The notes beneath the pieces were generated by a model. It saw only the letters and a list, made by a program, of their open reading frames with translations, did not search any database and was not told the origin of the DNA. The translations under genes and the position numbers were made by a program. A stretch of 64,000 nucleotides of DNA from Macrolepiota albuminosa. Taxonomy: Eukaryota; Basidiomycota; Agaricomycetes; Agaricales; Agaricaceae. Positions 43,664-55,076 of the stretch are shown piece by piece. Every line of letters starts with the position of its first letter. The stretch's first letter is position 1. The DNA is taken from positions 4,388,183-4,452,182 of the forward strand of contig JAMWFC010000117.1 in assembly GCA_027475525.1 (NCBI GenBank), read 5' to 3'.

Positions 43664-44354
43664 TCAGATATTGTTACTAGTGGGTAGGCTTGGAGAAGGA
43701 GATTGTTGCAAGGGAAAAGACTGAGATTGAATAGCTGTTACATCAAATACCAGTGGAAAGTTTTCTTTGTCATTAGCTGCCATGCCTCTATTCATCTCTT
43801 CTGCCATTACAACAAATAGCAGTAGAAGATTTTCTTTGTCATCAGCTGCCACTGACTGCCATGTGACTGCTGTCACTAGCTACTATAGTTTCAATCACTG
43901 TTAGTTGTTCTGCTTCTTTATCAATAATGAATAGAGGTGGCAGAAAATTGTCTTCCATTTTCTGTTCTACAAAAATGAATAAAAGAGGCAAAGAATTGTC
44001 TTTTGTCTCCTCCTCTGCAGGAATAAACAATGGAGGCAAAGAATTGTCTTCTGTCTCTTCTTCCACAGGAATGAACAGAGGAGACAAAAAATTGTCATTC
44101 ATCTCCTCTGCCACAGGAATGAATAACGGAGGCAACAATTTGTCTTTCATGTCCTCAACAATAAACAAAGAAGGAATATCTTCAGTTCTACTCAAAACCT
44201 CCAAGATTAGATCATGAATGAATGGATTGAGAATATCTATCTGGTCATTGTCAGATGCCCCCAGCTCCATGAATGTCCAGCAGATATGATCAGAAGGAAG
44301 TTGGGATGCTGCTTGAACCACAACATGAGAGTGTTCTATTATGGGGCCATACAC
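43664..44354 (-). other. Open frame with imperfect 57-60-bp repeats
   Basis: A minus-strand frame (44354-43842, continuing with a stop to 43664) encodes repeated units of the form DNSLPPLFIPAEEETK with Leu/Pro/Phe and acidic residues, six or more times. The repeat makes it a minisatellite at DNA level. No domain is recognised, and the frame is followed by stops. It may be part of a decayed transposon or a fast-changing repeat protein. Confidence 0.35.
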
Positions 44355-45663
44355 CAGTCCAGATTTACCTTTACTGTAGAGGTGGTGGAATTATTGTTGA
44401 CCATTGGGACATGTTCTATTCTATCCAGTGACTGCCACTTGTTTAGAGCTAGAAGCATCTGCTGGTGGCCAATAGTAGATCTGCTACCTCTAAACACACA
44501 GAGCAAATTGTCTGGTGATAGGACAGATACTATTCCATCTGCTGATAGCAATGTCATGAGTGGCTGGCAGTTTCATGCCAAGAAGCTTTTAATAGAGTGG
44601 AAGTCTTGCTGATATACAAGAAGGCAATGCTGCAGTGTTTCATTGCTTAGAACCTGAACATCTTCTCAGCCAATGTAGTTCCACCAATCACAGCCATACA
44701 GGTTTCTGATTAGACTTTAATGGCCATCAACAAACTCCAGGATCTCTGTGAACAAGGTTTGTTGATTTTGGAGAAGGAAAAATTGGCTCAAGCTTTTGAC
44801 CATGTCTGGAACATTGCAGATCACATTATACAGTAATATAGCCCTCAGATATGACAATACAAAGTTCTATGGCACACATTCAGATCTTAATATATTTACA
44901 CATTTTGAAATTATCTTACCAACTCCTTATCTAGATGCTGGATGATCTATGCCTCTTCTGCTTCAACACTTGATGCCAGACTGCCCAATATGAAAAGTGC
45001 TACAATGAGGCGCGACTCAATGTAGCAAAAATTGCTTGCAAATTTTCTAGTACAGTAGCTTGGGAAAGGACATTGTGTAGTATAGAGGTAGATGTCATTG
45101 TACTCTTGCTTGTAGAAACAGATGCTACTATGTATCAGATTTTTCTGCCTTGTAAACAAAAGTGATTTTCAACAATTCCATTGCATGTAACAATATCACA
45201 AATCTGTTCCAATCATCTGCTGATAGCAGCAAGCTATACATCTGTCAAATAATCTTCTGCATCTGTCAGTTCAATCTGTCTCTGCATTCATCATGTCAAT
45301 CTGTCTCTGCATCTGCCATTTTTACAGTGGATCTCTTGCAGTTTGGGGGGAAATAAAATCAGGAAGCATCCATCTAAATTTATCAATTGCTAGAGGCCAA
45401 TTCTTGCCACATGGCCACCTTTTTATAGGCATATGAATGGAGACCTCTTTTATTCCCTGACATACCATACTTTGACCAAATTTCTGCCTAGTTGAAGAAA
45501 TACCAAGCTGTCCAAAGACTTAGGAGAGCCATCATTTATCCTAGGAATGGCTATCCATCATAAACTCCATGAATGGATCAATCTTGCTGTCCCAGAAAGC
45601 CTACCTCAAACATATTCTAGAACGTTTTAGCATGGCAGACTGCAACCTCCAATATACTCTACA
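44355..45663. other. No gene supported; probable transposon debris
   Basis: Only short frames with stops and no recognised motif. Confidence 0.4.
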
Positions 45664-45966
45664 AGCTACGATTCGTGCCTTTGGCACGGATTTTGTCCCC
45701 AAACTCCCCCCCCCCCCTAAGCCTCCACCCTAACCTCACTTCATTCGGTTAGGGCTCCAGGTATGTATAGGGAACTCAGTGCTCGTTCCTGGCCTCAACC
45801 TCACTTCGTTCAGTTAAGGCCTCTCAGAGCATTATTGTAAGCCAAATTGAATTTTTCTTGAATTTCTCAGATTTATTTAAGCATTTATAAATCTCAGAAA
45901 AACTATAATCAATGTATCAGTAGACCTTGAATTTTTTCTGATTTTTCAGTGATTTTATCTGAATTT

Positions 45967-46120
45967 TTTAAGCATTTTATACACACATCTACCAAAAAAC
46001 AAACGCAAAAGGCAATTCTTTGTCAGCCTTAGTCAGAACTGACTTTAAGCATTTTATACACACATCTACCAAAAAACAAACGCAAAAGGCAATTCTTTGT
46101 CAGCCTTAGTCAGAACTGAC
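45967..46120. repeat. 77-bp exact tandem duplication in satellite flank
   Basis: 45967-46043 is repeated at 46044-46120. The equivalent stretch near 48145-48225 has a single copy. Confidence 0.95.
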
Positions 46121-46408
46121 TAAGCACATCATTCCCACAAAACGGTTGTCCCATTCTATATAGATGAGCTATGATTTGTGCTGAAGGCACGAATTTCGTA
46201 GCTCGTTGGGGGCTTCGCCCCCAAACCCCTCCCAACTAAGCCTCCACCCTAACCTCACTTCATTCGGTTAGGGCTCCAAGTATGTAGAGAGAACTCAGTG
46301 CTTAATCCCAGCCTCAATCTCACTTCGTTCGGTTAAGGCCTCGGTCTTCACAACTCAGTGCTCATTCCCGGCCTCAACCTCACTTCGGTTCGGTTAAGGC
46401 CTCGGCAT

Positions 46409-46562
46409 TTCACAACTCAGTGCTCATTCCCGGCCTCAACCTCACTTCGGTTCGGTTAAGGCCTCGGCATTTCACAACTCAGTGCTTCACAACTCAGTGC
46501 TCATTCCCGGCCTCAACCTCACTTCGGTTCGGTTAAGGCCTCGGCATTTCACAACTCAGTGC
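46409..46562. repeat. 77-bp tandem duplication in the minisatellite
   Basis: 46409-46485 is repeated at 46486-46562 with period 77, out of step with the 61/62-bp array. It produces the odd doubled CACAACTCAGTGCTT. Confidence 0.9.
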
Positions 46563-47841
46563 TTATTCCCGGCCTCAACCTCACTTCGTTCGGTTTAGGC
46601 CTCCGCATTTCACAACTCAGTGCTTATTCCCGGCCTCAACCTCACTTCGTTCGGTTTAGGCCTCCGCATTTCACAACTCAGTGCTTATTCCCGGCCTCAA
46701 CCTCACTTCGTTCGGTTTAGGCCTCCGCATTTCACAACTCAGTGCTTATTCCCGGCCTCAACCTCACTTCGTTCGGTTTAGGCCTCCGCATTTCACAACT
46801 CAGTGCTTATTCCCGGCCTCAACCTCACTTCGTTCGGTTTAGGCCTCCGCATTTCACAACTCAGTGCTTATTCCCGGCCTCAACCTCACTTCGTTCGGTT
46901 TAGGCCTCCGCATTTCACAACTCAGTGCTTATTCCCGGCCTCAACCTCACTTCGTTCGGTTTAGGCCTCCGCATTTCACAACTCAGTGCTTATTCCCGGC
47001 CTCAACCTCACTTCGTTCGGTTTAGGCCTCCGCATTTCACAACTCAGTGCTTATTCCCGGCCTCAACCTCACTTCGTTCGGTTTAGGCCTCCGCATTTCA
47101 CAACTCAGTGCTTATTCCCGGCCTCAACCTCACTTCGTTCGGTTTAGGCCTCCGCATTTCACAACTCAGTGCTTATTCCCGGCCTCAACCTCACTTCGTT
47201 CGGTTTAGGCCTCCGCATTTCACAACTCAGTGCTTATTCCCGGCCTCAACCTCACTTCGTTCGGTTTAGGCCTCCGCATTTCACAACTCAGTGCTTATTC
47301 CCGGCCTCAACCTCACTTCGTTCGGTTTAGGCCTCCGCATTTCACAACTCAGTGCTTATTCCCGGCCTCAACCTCACTTCGTTCGGTTTAGGCCTCCGCA
47401 TTTCACAACTCAGTGCTTATTCCCGGCCTCAACCTCACTTCGTTCGGTTTAGGCCTCCGCATTTCACAACTCAGTGCTTATTCCCGGCCTCAACCTCACT
47501 TCGTTCGGTTTAGGCCTCCGCATTTCACAACTCAGTGCTTATTCCCGGCCTCAACCTCACTTCGTTCGGTTTAGGCCTCCGCATTTCACAACTCAGTGCT
47601 TATTCCCGGCCTCAACCTCACTTCGTTCGGTTTAGGCCTCCGCATTTCACAACTCAGTGCTTATTCCCGGCCTCAACCTCACTTCGTTCGGTTTAGGCCT
47701 CCGCATTTCACAACTCAGTGCTTATTCCCGGCCTCAACCTCACTTCGTTCGGTTTAGGCCTCCGCATTTCACAACTCAGTGCTTATTCCCGGCCTCAACC
47801 TCACTTCGTTCGGTTTAGGCCTCCGCATTTCACAACTCAGT
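46561..47841. repeat. 61-bp minisatellite, 21 identical units
   Basis: The unit of 61 bases (GCTTATTCCCGG...CAACTCAGT) repeats 21 times without a visible difference. It contains an imperfect foldback GGCCTCAACC...GGTTTAGGCC. Upstream from about 46290 are older 61-62-bp variants with CGGTTCGGTTAAGG. The array ends sharply at 47842. Confidence 0.95.
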
Positions 47842-48282
47842 CCTCTTTCCACAACTCTCAAAGCATTATTGTAAACTAAATTGAATTTTTCAGATTTTAT
47901 TCAGCATTTATAAATCTTTAAACTAAAAATCAGTATGTTAGTAGCATTTGAATTTTTCCTGATTTTCTGGTGATTTTCCTGGAATTATTTGAGCATTTTC
48001 CACTAACATCTCCTGAAAAACAGAGCAATTGAATTTTTCTTGAAATTTTCAGATTTCTTTAAGCATTTATAAACCTCAAAAAATTCACAATCAGTGTATC
48101 AGTAGCCTTTGAATTTTTTCTGATTTTTCAGTGATTTCCTTTGAAATTTCAAGCATTTTATACACACATCTACCAAAAAACAAACGAAAAAGGCAATTCT
48201 TTGTCAGCCTTAGTCAGAACTGACTAATCAATCAATTCCCAGGCGTCGTCCCATTCTATATAGATTACCTTCTGGCCTGATC

Positions 48283-49382
48283 TTGACAAATGACATGTCA
48301 CTGAAGAACAATGAAGAATGTATCTTCATGAGTAAAAAGCCATACTGCCAGTTTCTAGGTGCACTCATGTGGGCACAAGCCATCACCAGACCCAACCTTT
48401 CATTTGCTATTACCCTCCTAGCATGTTTTCAATCTAACCCTGGCCCAGCACACTGGAAGGCACTTCTCCATGTCCTTGCATATGTAAAAGGCACTTTGGG
48501 TTACTGCATTACATATTCAAGGGCTCTGGGAGGTTCCCTAAAGCTCATAGGGTATGTTGATGCTGACTATGGGGGGGACTTTGACACAAGGCGATCTACC
48601 TCTGGATATATCTTCATGACAGCTGGGGGTCCGGTCTCATGGAGCTCAAAGCACCAGCAAATGGTTGCTCTATAAACAACTGAGGCAGAATATATGGGTA
48701 TGACATGCAGCTCACAGCAAGCGCTCTGGATGCACAACTTCCTCACAGAAATCAACCTCAGTCAACCATTATCAGCAAGGCTGATGGTCAACAACAACTT
48801 CTTGATCGCACACACACAATCCACCAAAGGTCATGCATGAGCAAAACATATCGATATTTGCCACCACTATATTAGGGAACAAGTACAAGAAGGTGATATC
48901 AAAATAGTCCATGTCCTGTCATCCAAAAACCTCACTGACATCTGCATTAAACTGTTACTGTGTGCCATACACAATTGCCTAGTCAGACTCATTGGCTTGA
49001 AGAACGTCAACAGTCCCACAAGTCAGGGGGAGTGTTAAGAACAGGACTTCTTGAACCATCGGAGAGACAGGGGCTACTATCTGATCACTATGATCCAGTA
49101 CCCATGTTTACTTGGCTCAGCAAGTCTGACATCCCTTATTTACCAGTCTTTTGATAAACCCTAATTTGTTTTTGTATTTAGACAAGCCACCACAAATGTG
49201 CCACCCTCAGTCGGACTATACATACTAAGTATGACTGAGGGTGAGGCACTCTTACTTACCTCTATATACAGTCTGTTGACATTCTCCTATAAACTGATTT
49301 ACTGTATTGCTCTACAGGTAATAAACAGTCAGACTACACATACTAAGTGTGACTGAGGACTGATTTACTGTATTGCTCTACA
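48283..49382 (+). mobile_element. Copia element 3' end: RNase H remnant and LTR
   Basis: The coding part (48283-49020) shows the end of RT (QFLGALMWAQAITRPNLSFA) and RNase H (IGYVDADYGGDFDTRRSTSGY, TTEAEYMGMTCSSQQALW, KHIDICHHYIREQVQEGDI), with stops at 48673-48675 and near 48840. A polypurine tract AGTCAGGGGGAG leads into the 350-bp LTR (49033-49382, TGTTAAGAAC to GCTCTACA). The 5' part of the element is absent, replaced by the satellite. Confidence 0.8.
49033..49382 (+). repeat. Copia-type LTR with paired hairpins (350 bp)
   Basis: It carries the full hairpin CCCTCAGTC...GACTGAGGG at about 49205-49242, a segment ACTGATTTACTGTATTGC at about 49295, then shortened second copies of both at 49328-49382. 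Same layout as 14215-14552, 14993-15324 and 59669-60019. Confidence 0.75.
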
Positions 49383-49512
49383 GTTCTCTTTGGATCTTCC
49401 TCTACCAGGGTAAGTAGTTATTATGATATTGTTGGTATATACTCTAATATACTTTGGATCTCCCTCTGCTAGCTGTGTGACTGAGGCATAGCCTCCAGAG
49501 GTCACCCTTACA
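49383..49512 (-). repeat. Dispersed repeat beginning TGTAAGGG (copy 3)
   Basis: On the minus strand TGTAAGGGTGACC...; related to 4770-4955 and 29175-29360. Directly abuts the end of the Copia LTR. Confidence 0.5.
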
Positions 49513-49539
49513 GAGCAGGCAAAAACTTGATCACATTGA

Positions 49540-50440
49540 AGACAAGGTAGAGCTGACACATTCAAGACAGGAGTTGAAGTTGATAAGCTAGCAGTCCTAT
49601 CTGTTGTTCCACTGTATACAGGAGCTGCCAGTGTGAAAGCTTCTGAGAGGGCTGAGTAGTCATGATGTCCAAGACATCTAGATAGACTTAGTCACCAGGC
49701 TTGTATGTGGGGGCTGGGGTCTGTCATCATAGTACTGAGCCATGTTGTCCTTCACCTTAGTAAGTGCTGCCTTCACCTCCTCCTGCACCTTCTGCATCCA
49801 ATCAACAAACTTGTTCTCTGACCACTGCATGCTTAGTTTGAAACTTATTTGAGGTGCTGACCCATGTTGAGGAAGAATAGCAATACCTGCATAAACAAGT
49901 GGATGTAGTTGTTGTACTGGAATTCTGCCTCCAGGAGGAGCTCATCCTAGTCATAGCACTCATTGTAAAAGAGTCAGAGGTACTGTTCCAGTTCCTGATT
50001 GATATGTTCAGTCTGGCTGTCAGACTGCAGATAGTAGGCAGTGAAGGTGTGAAGCTTCACATATAGAAGCTCCTAAGTAAATTCCACAATGAACTGTGGA
50101 TCCTAGTCAAACATGTACATGTTGGAGAGGCCATAAAGCTTCCAGATGTTTTTCTGATACAGGTTGGCAGCACCCATTGCATAGCATGTCATGTGGATCA
50201 AGATGAAATAGGCACACTTACTGCAGAGGTAAATAACCACCATAACAGCATCATACCCATGTGCATCCACAAGTTCTACAATAAAGCCCACAGAGGCCAC
50301 ACTCCAGCATTCCATAGGCATTGGTAGGGGTTGAAGCTGGCTGAAAGGAAAATGACATTGGAGCTTGATCCAAAGACAGAAGTTGCGGAGCAAATATACC
50401 ACAACATCTGCAGCCACCAGGCACACTCAGCCAAGAGTCA
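49540..50440 (-). pseudogene. Gypsy integrase remnant
   Basis: Minus-strand translation with many stops shows LQPLPMPMECW, FIVELVDAHGYDAVMVV, YQKNIWKLYGL, DPQFIVEFT, SDSQTEHINQELEQYL, DELLLEAEFQYNN, and the linker YKPGD-VYLDVLDIMTT-PSQKLSHW. These are hallmarks of the integrase core and C-terminus of a second Gypsy lineage, distinct from copies A and B. No LTR was identified next to it. Confidence 0.8.
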
Positions 50441-50814
50441 AACCTCCAACCTTGCACTTAAAATATCATATGACCCCTCCTTAAAACTCCAGTAGTGCCA
50501 GCTGAGCCACCACAGCCCCTCTTTGAAAGCAAGTTAGAGCAGCAAAAAGCAATTAAAATCAAACCATTGTCACTATGTAGAACATTGGTCAAGAACACTT
50601 CAACATGTAGGTCCATACGAAGAGGTTCAAGAAGGCATTATTCAACATAAACGTGATAATATGTAGCATAACAGAAACGGACAAAATATAGTTGGAGTCC
50701 AAAACAAAAGTATAAATCCAAGAAAGTAGGACTTGAGTACACGTGTTATTTATAATCTCGATGACCAGTGAGGCTCGCCCCTCCGCGGTCCATGATAGTC
50801 TATGTCACTATAAG
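50441..50814. other. Intergenic; no gene seen
   Basis: Boundary between transposon debris and the main host-gene island; it should hold the 3' end signals of the SWIM-RING gene. Confidence 0.4.
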
Positions 50815-52272
50815 TCATGAAACGATGTGAGGAATACCGAGCGGAGACGTACAGGTGCTTGTATCACGGATTGGACTGATCCCTGATACACCAGCCAAAT
50901 TGATATAACCTTCCCTGGAAATTTTACCAGCTCCAGCAGAACCATTATTCGGGGTGATCCATGGAGCGCGGCAGAAAACACATGAAAGCTGTTTGCCGCT
51001 ATTCACTGAGGTAATCTTCCCTGATTCATTTATAAACGCGGTCAGAAAACGCATCGTGGAATCGTCTTTGCTGAGCTTACACTGCTCGAAACACTGTCTA
51101 TGAAGAGCATTCCCACATTCTTCACAAAATGTTAATAAAGTCTCGTTGACATTATGCATTCCTTCGTAACAAATTGGACAGTCGTCATCTGGTCCGGGAA
51201 TGCGTTTTTTACTCGAAAACTGCGCATCTGAAGTGGCAGTGGCTTTTCCCGTAGCTCGCGCGTGGGCTTCTCGAATCCGAGGATTTGCGAGTGCATTCGG
51301 TGCTAATGGCGCTTCCGCAAAAATCTTTTCCAATTCAGTTGTAAGAAGCGCCCTGGTTAATAGGGTGAGCGACATTTTTCGCATTTGTAGATGATCATGC
51401 GCTGACTTTTGATACCAAATGCCTGATTCTTGCGCGACCTGAAGGACTGATTACAAGATGCCAAAAAACGGTTGCACGAAGATAAAATTTATCAACCTTT
51501 CAAGAAAATGAAAAGCTGGTCATACGTCAACAATGGCGACAGATGGTCACAACAGCAAACTCACGATGTGTTTGCAGTGATTTCCTTTCATTGCATCCGG
51601 ACCTTTAGGACAATGAAACAAGTAGGACAAACACAGACGGGGACAGCATACAATTACAGCAAGGCTTGCGGTCGATGGTTACAGTGTACACCTAAGACGG
51701 ATATTGGTGCCGTAGATTGCGAAAACACATCAAATGAGACGAACATTACCGGTTGAACCGAGAACGCTGAAGGTCTCTTTGAGTTCGCCCGGTTCTCTCT
51801 GCCTGTCAATCATAAAAAACCTAGCATGATTCGTTTAATATATAGAAGTGAAAATAAATCGACTGGAGAGATACCTTTGTGACATGACGCGCCCCACGCG
51901 GTCAAGGATATTTTGAGGACAAGACTTCTTGAATATAGCACCACGTTTTTCTGGTTGTGGGGCATCAGTATTAGCCTTTTTACGAGATCTGGCAGTCTTT
52001 TTGGGCCGCGAAGGCCCCGGCCCCGTTAAATCCGGTACAGTGGATGACACATGAGAATCCTCGGGAAGTGTTCCTGCTTTATGTTGGAGGCGCGCTTCGG
52101 ACATGTTATGAGAGTTCGCTGGAGACGGTCATGATAATGAAGATTTCATACAAGATGTGTTCGAACATTTCGTACGCGTTCTTTTAACTGGTGGCAGTTC
52201 CGATGTTGTGGAAGGTGTAGACGTTTGTCCTGCAACGAATTCCCCATCCCGCTTTCGTTTCCTTAAAACCAT
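50815..52272 (-). CDS. SWIM and RING zinc-finger protein, probable E3 ubiquitin ligase (ZSWIM2/MEX-like)
   Basis: Seven exons on the minus strand: 52272-52176, 52118-51875, 51820-51745, 51691-51652, 51602-51565, 51515-51497 and 51446-50815. The introns are 49-57 nt and all phases fit, giving about 381 residues. The N-terminus has basic stretches (MVLRKRKRDG, KTARSRKKA) that could be nuclear signals. A SWIM domain follows: VYTVTIDRKPCCNCPDAMKGNHCKHI then LFIFLKVL, with C-x-C...C-x-H ligands. The RING finger is CPICYEGM...FCEECGNALHRQC...CVFCRAPW. SWIM-RING proteins ubiquitinate partner proteins. An ATG at 52104 is an alternative start if the first 57-nt intron is not used. All zinc ligands are present. 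Confidence 0.88.
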
Positions 52273-52455
52273 GGTCGATGGGGAAAGTTTGAAAAGGGTG
52301 GTAGAGAGAGGAATATTGAGTTGGAACTTGAGAAAAAACTGATGATCACTGAAATTTGGAATAATGCACTACTTACATACATATAAGTAAGTGTTTTGGA
52401 AAGGGCGTCACATGGCAAATGGAGCAATGAAACATTCCCACGGCTACGTATTCAA
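52273..52455. promoter_or_regulatory. Shared 183-bp divergent promoter region
   Basis: The start codons of the SWIM-RING gene (minus) and the cis-prenyltransferase gene (plus) lie only 183 bases apart, so their promoters and 5' untranslated regions must overlap or sit back to back. No clear TATA box was identified. Confidence 0.5.
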
Positions 52456-53524
52456 ATGCTTGGACTCCGCAAAGCCTTACGATGGCTGAAAAACAAAGTC
52501 GTCAAAAAAGCACAAGGGCTGCTACTTAGAATTATATCCGCTGGACCTACCCCTAAACATGTTGCCTTCATTATGGATGGAAATCGACGATATGCGAGAA
52601 GCCATCACAGAAGAGTCCAAGAAGGTCACTACGAGGGTTTCTTAGTTTTACAGCGGGTGGGTGTAGTTTCTTACACAAATAAGTCTAGGAATCATTCTGA
52701 CATTAGATAATTACAGGTGCTAGAAATCTGCTATCGCTTAAATATAAAATGCGTGTCAGTGTTCGCATTTGCGATTGATAATTTCAATCGACCAGAGGAT
52801 GAAGTTGAGGCTTTGATGAACCTGGCAGAAAAAAAACTAATAGAACTTTCATCGCATGGGTGAGCCTTCAACTAGAATCTTCTTGCATTCCTTTAAATGG
52901 AACTGAGTATGTTGTGTAGCCACCTTTTGAATGAATACGGAGTCCGACTGAATGTTGTGGGCAATGTAGCGTTACTACCAGAGTCGGTCCAGAGAGCTGT
53001 GCGCAAGGCGGAGCGTATGACGCGCCACAATAACGCGTTCGTGGTTGTTCTTCAGCCATTCGAATCATTAACTCTGTTTTAGTGCAATATTCAACCTTCA
53101 CATGCCGTACGCCTCTCGTTATGAAATAACGTTGGCCGTCCAATCCTGTGTTCGGAATTCGATTGCTTCAAACGATGACCGGTATGTCGCAATTTTGTTG
53201 ACTTTGACATCAACTCACTTAACTCACAGCATAATAACAGAGGATGACATAGATAACCAGTTGCTAACGACGCTCTGTGGCAGCCCACCGCTAGACATAC
53301 TGGTGCGTACTAGTGGTGTAAAGCGTTTGAGTGATTACCTCCTCTGGCAGGTGAGTTTAGCCCTTCATGTTACACTTACCTAACAGCTGACGACTATGTA
53401 GTGCTGTGAAGACACTCAGATTCACTTCATAGATGTTTTCTGGCCGGACTTTGGACTACTCCATTTTATACCCATCATTCTAGCATACCAGCGGAAGGTA
53501 TGGAACGGTACAGGCACTCTTTGA
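52456..53524 (+). CDS. cis-prenyltransferase (dehydrodolichyl diphosphate synthase, Rer2/Srt1 type)
   Basis: Six exons: 52456-52656, 52717-52859, 52920-53036, 53083-53181, 53230-53350 and 53402-53524. The introns are 46-60 nt, giving 267 residues, normal for the family. It extends farnesyl diphosphate with cis isoprene units to make the dolichol precursor for ER glycosylation. The conserved regions appear in order: [14 protein letters not shown] (with the catalytic Asp), [57 protein letters not shown], and the closing [10 protein letters not shown]. The ATG at 52456 is the first in frame and leaves a short hydrophobic/basic N-terminus, fitting ER attachment. No inactivating change is seen. 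Confidence 0.93.
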
Positions 53525-53936
53525 GCTTACAACTAGAAACCTCCCCACATCAAAGTTGGAGGTATACCAAGGACTCTTTGTAATTGCGCACTGTATGGAT
53601 TATATAGGAAGACTGACAAGATTCATATTCAATCAGTCGACCTGGGACACATGTCTAATGGCCGGAAATCGCTCATTGTCAAGCTCTTATCAGTTCCTTA
53701 TGGCGCAACTTTTCATTCGAAGTACAGCATGCTTCATGCCAAGGCCCAATCCTACTTACAATAACATGTCGGCTCTGCTCACGATGTTGTCAAATTGGTG
53801 AGTAGCAAAAACGTTAACATTCTTTTCTTGAGCAAATGAGCCAATGCGATCGATGGGGTATCCTTTAACATTATTGTATGTTAACGTGAAGAATGTTTGC
53901 GTGAGGCCTGTGGAATGCTAGGTAGATTGTATTGAT

Positions 53937-55076
53937 CTACATAGACACAGGAACTGTCTGTCCGGTCACCGAACCAAGCCAAATGTCCATTGTTTTCCAA
54001 ATATGCTGCTGTTCGCTAGTCCACTCTTCTATTTTTTCCTTCACACACTCCCCACACAATCCTGCCTTCGCCCAATCAATGCCTTTGATTCGCTCCAGCG
54101 TTTCAAGAGGTTTGTAGACTCCGTCGTTCTCAATGGCCGGTTGTATCACCAATGACAGCCAAGTATCCGCAAATACGTCAGTGCATGCCATATGTCGAGT
54201 TGACGCGGGCGTGAATAAAATGGGTGTAAAATATTCAATCATTCGTTCCATAAGCTGTGCGCAAAGCTTTTTGTCATTTTGAGAGAGACGTGAGTGAGTG
54301 ATCGCTTCCAGCTTGACTATGTCCACTTCAGGTTCGGACATTGGAGACGATTCATCAAGAGGATGTGTGGATGCTGCGTCAAAATGAGAATCTGGAGATG
54401 TCACGAAATGATAGTATAACGCTTTCCGCATCTGAAAAATACGTTGCATGTCTCTCATTTCTCAGAGCCATATTAACTTACCAAAGGCAAATCGTATTCT
54501 GTGGCTAGCTCAAAAGCCTCCTCGAGATTGTCAGGGAGAAATCCAGGCGAGTACTCAACTGGCACAATTGAAATCAAGCGTTTCATTGTCAGGGCATGTA
54601 TTGATGGGAAATCAAGCTGTTTGGGGCTGGATACTCGCAGGGCAGCAGCCAATCGAGGGAATCGATCTTCTGAAAGCAGAGAACTGCAGGTTTACTTCAG
54701 AATGTGAGCTTTGCGTAATATCTTTGAGACTCACGCATCATGGTAGAGGTACTCTAATAAGACTTCAACATCCTTAGCTCGAACACTCCGACTTGTGTCT
54801 ACAGAAAGATAGGGGCCAAGTAAAGGCTCCGGTCCGTCAGATATATTGGCGGAGGGTTCGACTTCAGAAAAGAAGCGTGAATGACGCGATAGCAGCGCCC
54901 TATGGACTTTGAAGACCCGATTTTCAACATGAAGAACAATGGAGCCGTCGTCGAACCAAAAATTTGGATGTTTCATTGCGGAGTTGTAGGACACATCTAT
55001 GTGTCGTGATCAGGAGAGAAAGTCATCCATAGCTTTGAGAAAGCGCACCTGTGGATCCCATTGACGAACTTTCCAT
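53937..55076 (-). CDS. BTB/POZ domain protein
   Basis: Four exons: 55076-55049, 54996-54735, 54683-54482 and 54431-53937. The introns are 50-52 nt and the phases fit, giving 328 residues. The BTB fold covers about residues 20-110: HPNFWFDDGSIVLHVENRVF, KVHRALLSRHSRFF, and VDTSRSVRAKDVEVLLEYLY. It continues with FPRLAAALRVSSPKQLDFPS and ATEYDLPLMRKALYYH, a layout common in large families of Agaricomycete BTB proteins of unknown role. The domain mediates dimerisation and often Cullin-3 binding; the specific role here is unknown. The short first exon is supported by a good GTGCGC...CACATAG intron and an in-frame ATG. Confidence 0.88.

Larger units (their letters stand above)
45664..48268. repeat. 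Compound satellite: large direct duplication holding a 61-bp minisatellite
   Basis: Two related modules follow each other. Each starts with a GATT(C/T)GTGC...GGCACG block, continues with CCTAACCTCACTTC repeats, then an AT-rich 300-bp block (GAATTTTTCTTGAA...TCAGAACTGACTAA), and ends GTCCCATTCTATATAGAT. The left module (about 45664-46160) has few 60-bp units. The right module (about 46170-48268) has a greatly expanded array. A perfect stem-loop TTGGGGGC-TTC-GCCCCCAA lies at 46206-46224. Confidence 0.7.

Noticed and set aside
46290..47841. CRISPR-like regular array
   Set aside because: Units are head-to-tail identical with no unique spacers, in a eukaryotic genome; it is a minisatellite.
50421..50450. 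Isolated B-box-like GAGTCAAACC on the minus strand as a tRNA
   Set aside because: No A-box at proper spacing and no cloverleaf.
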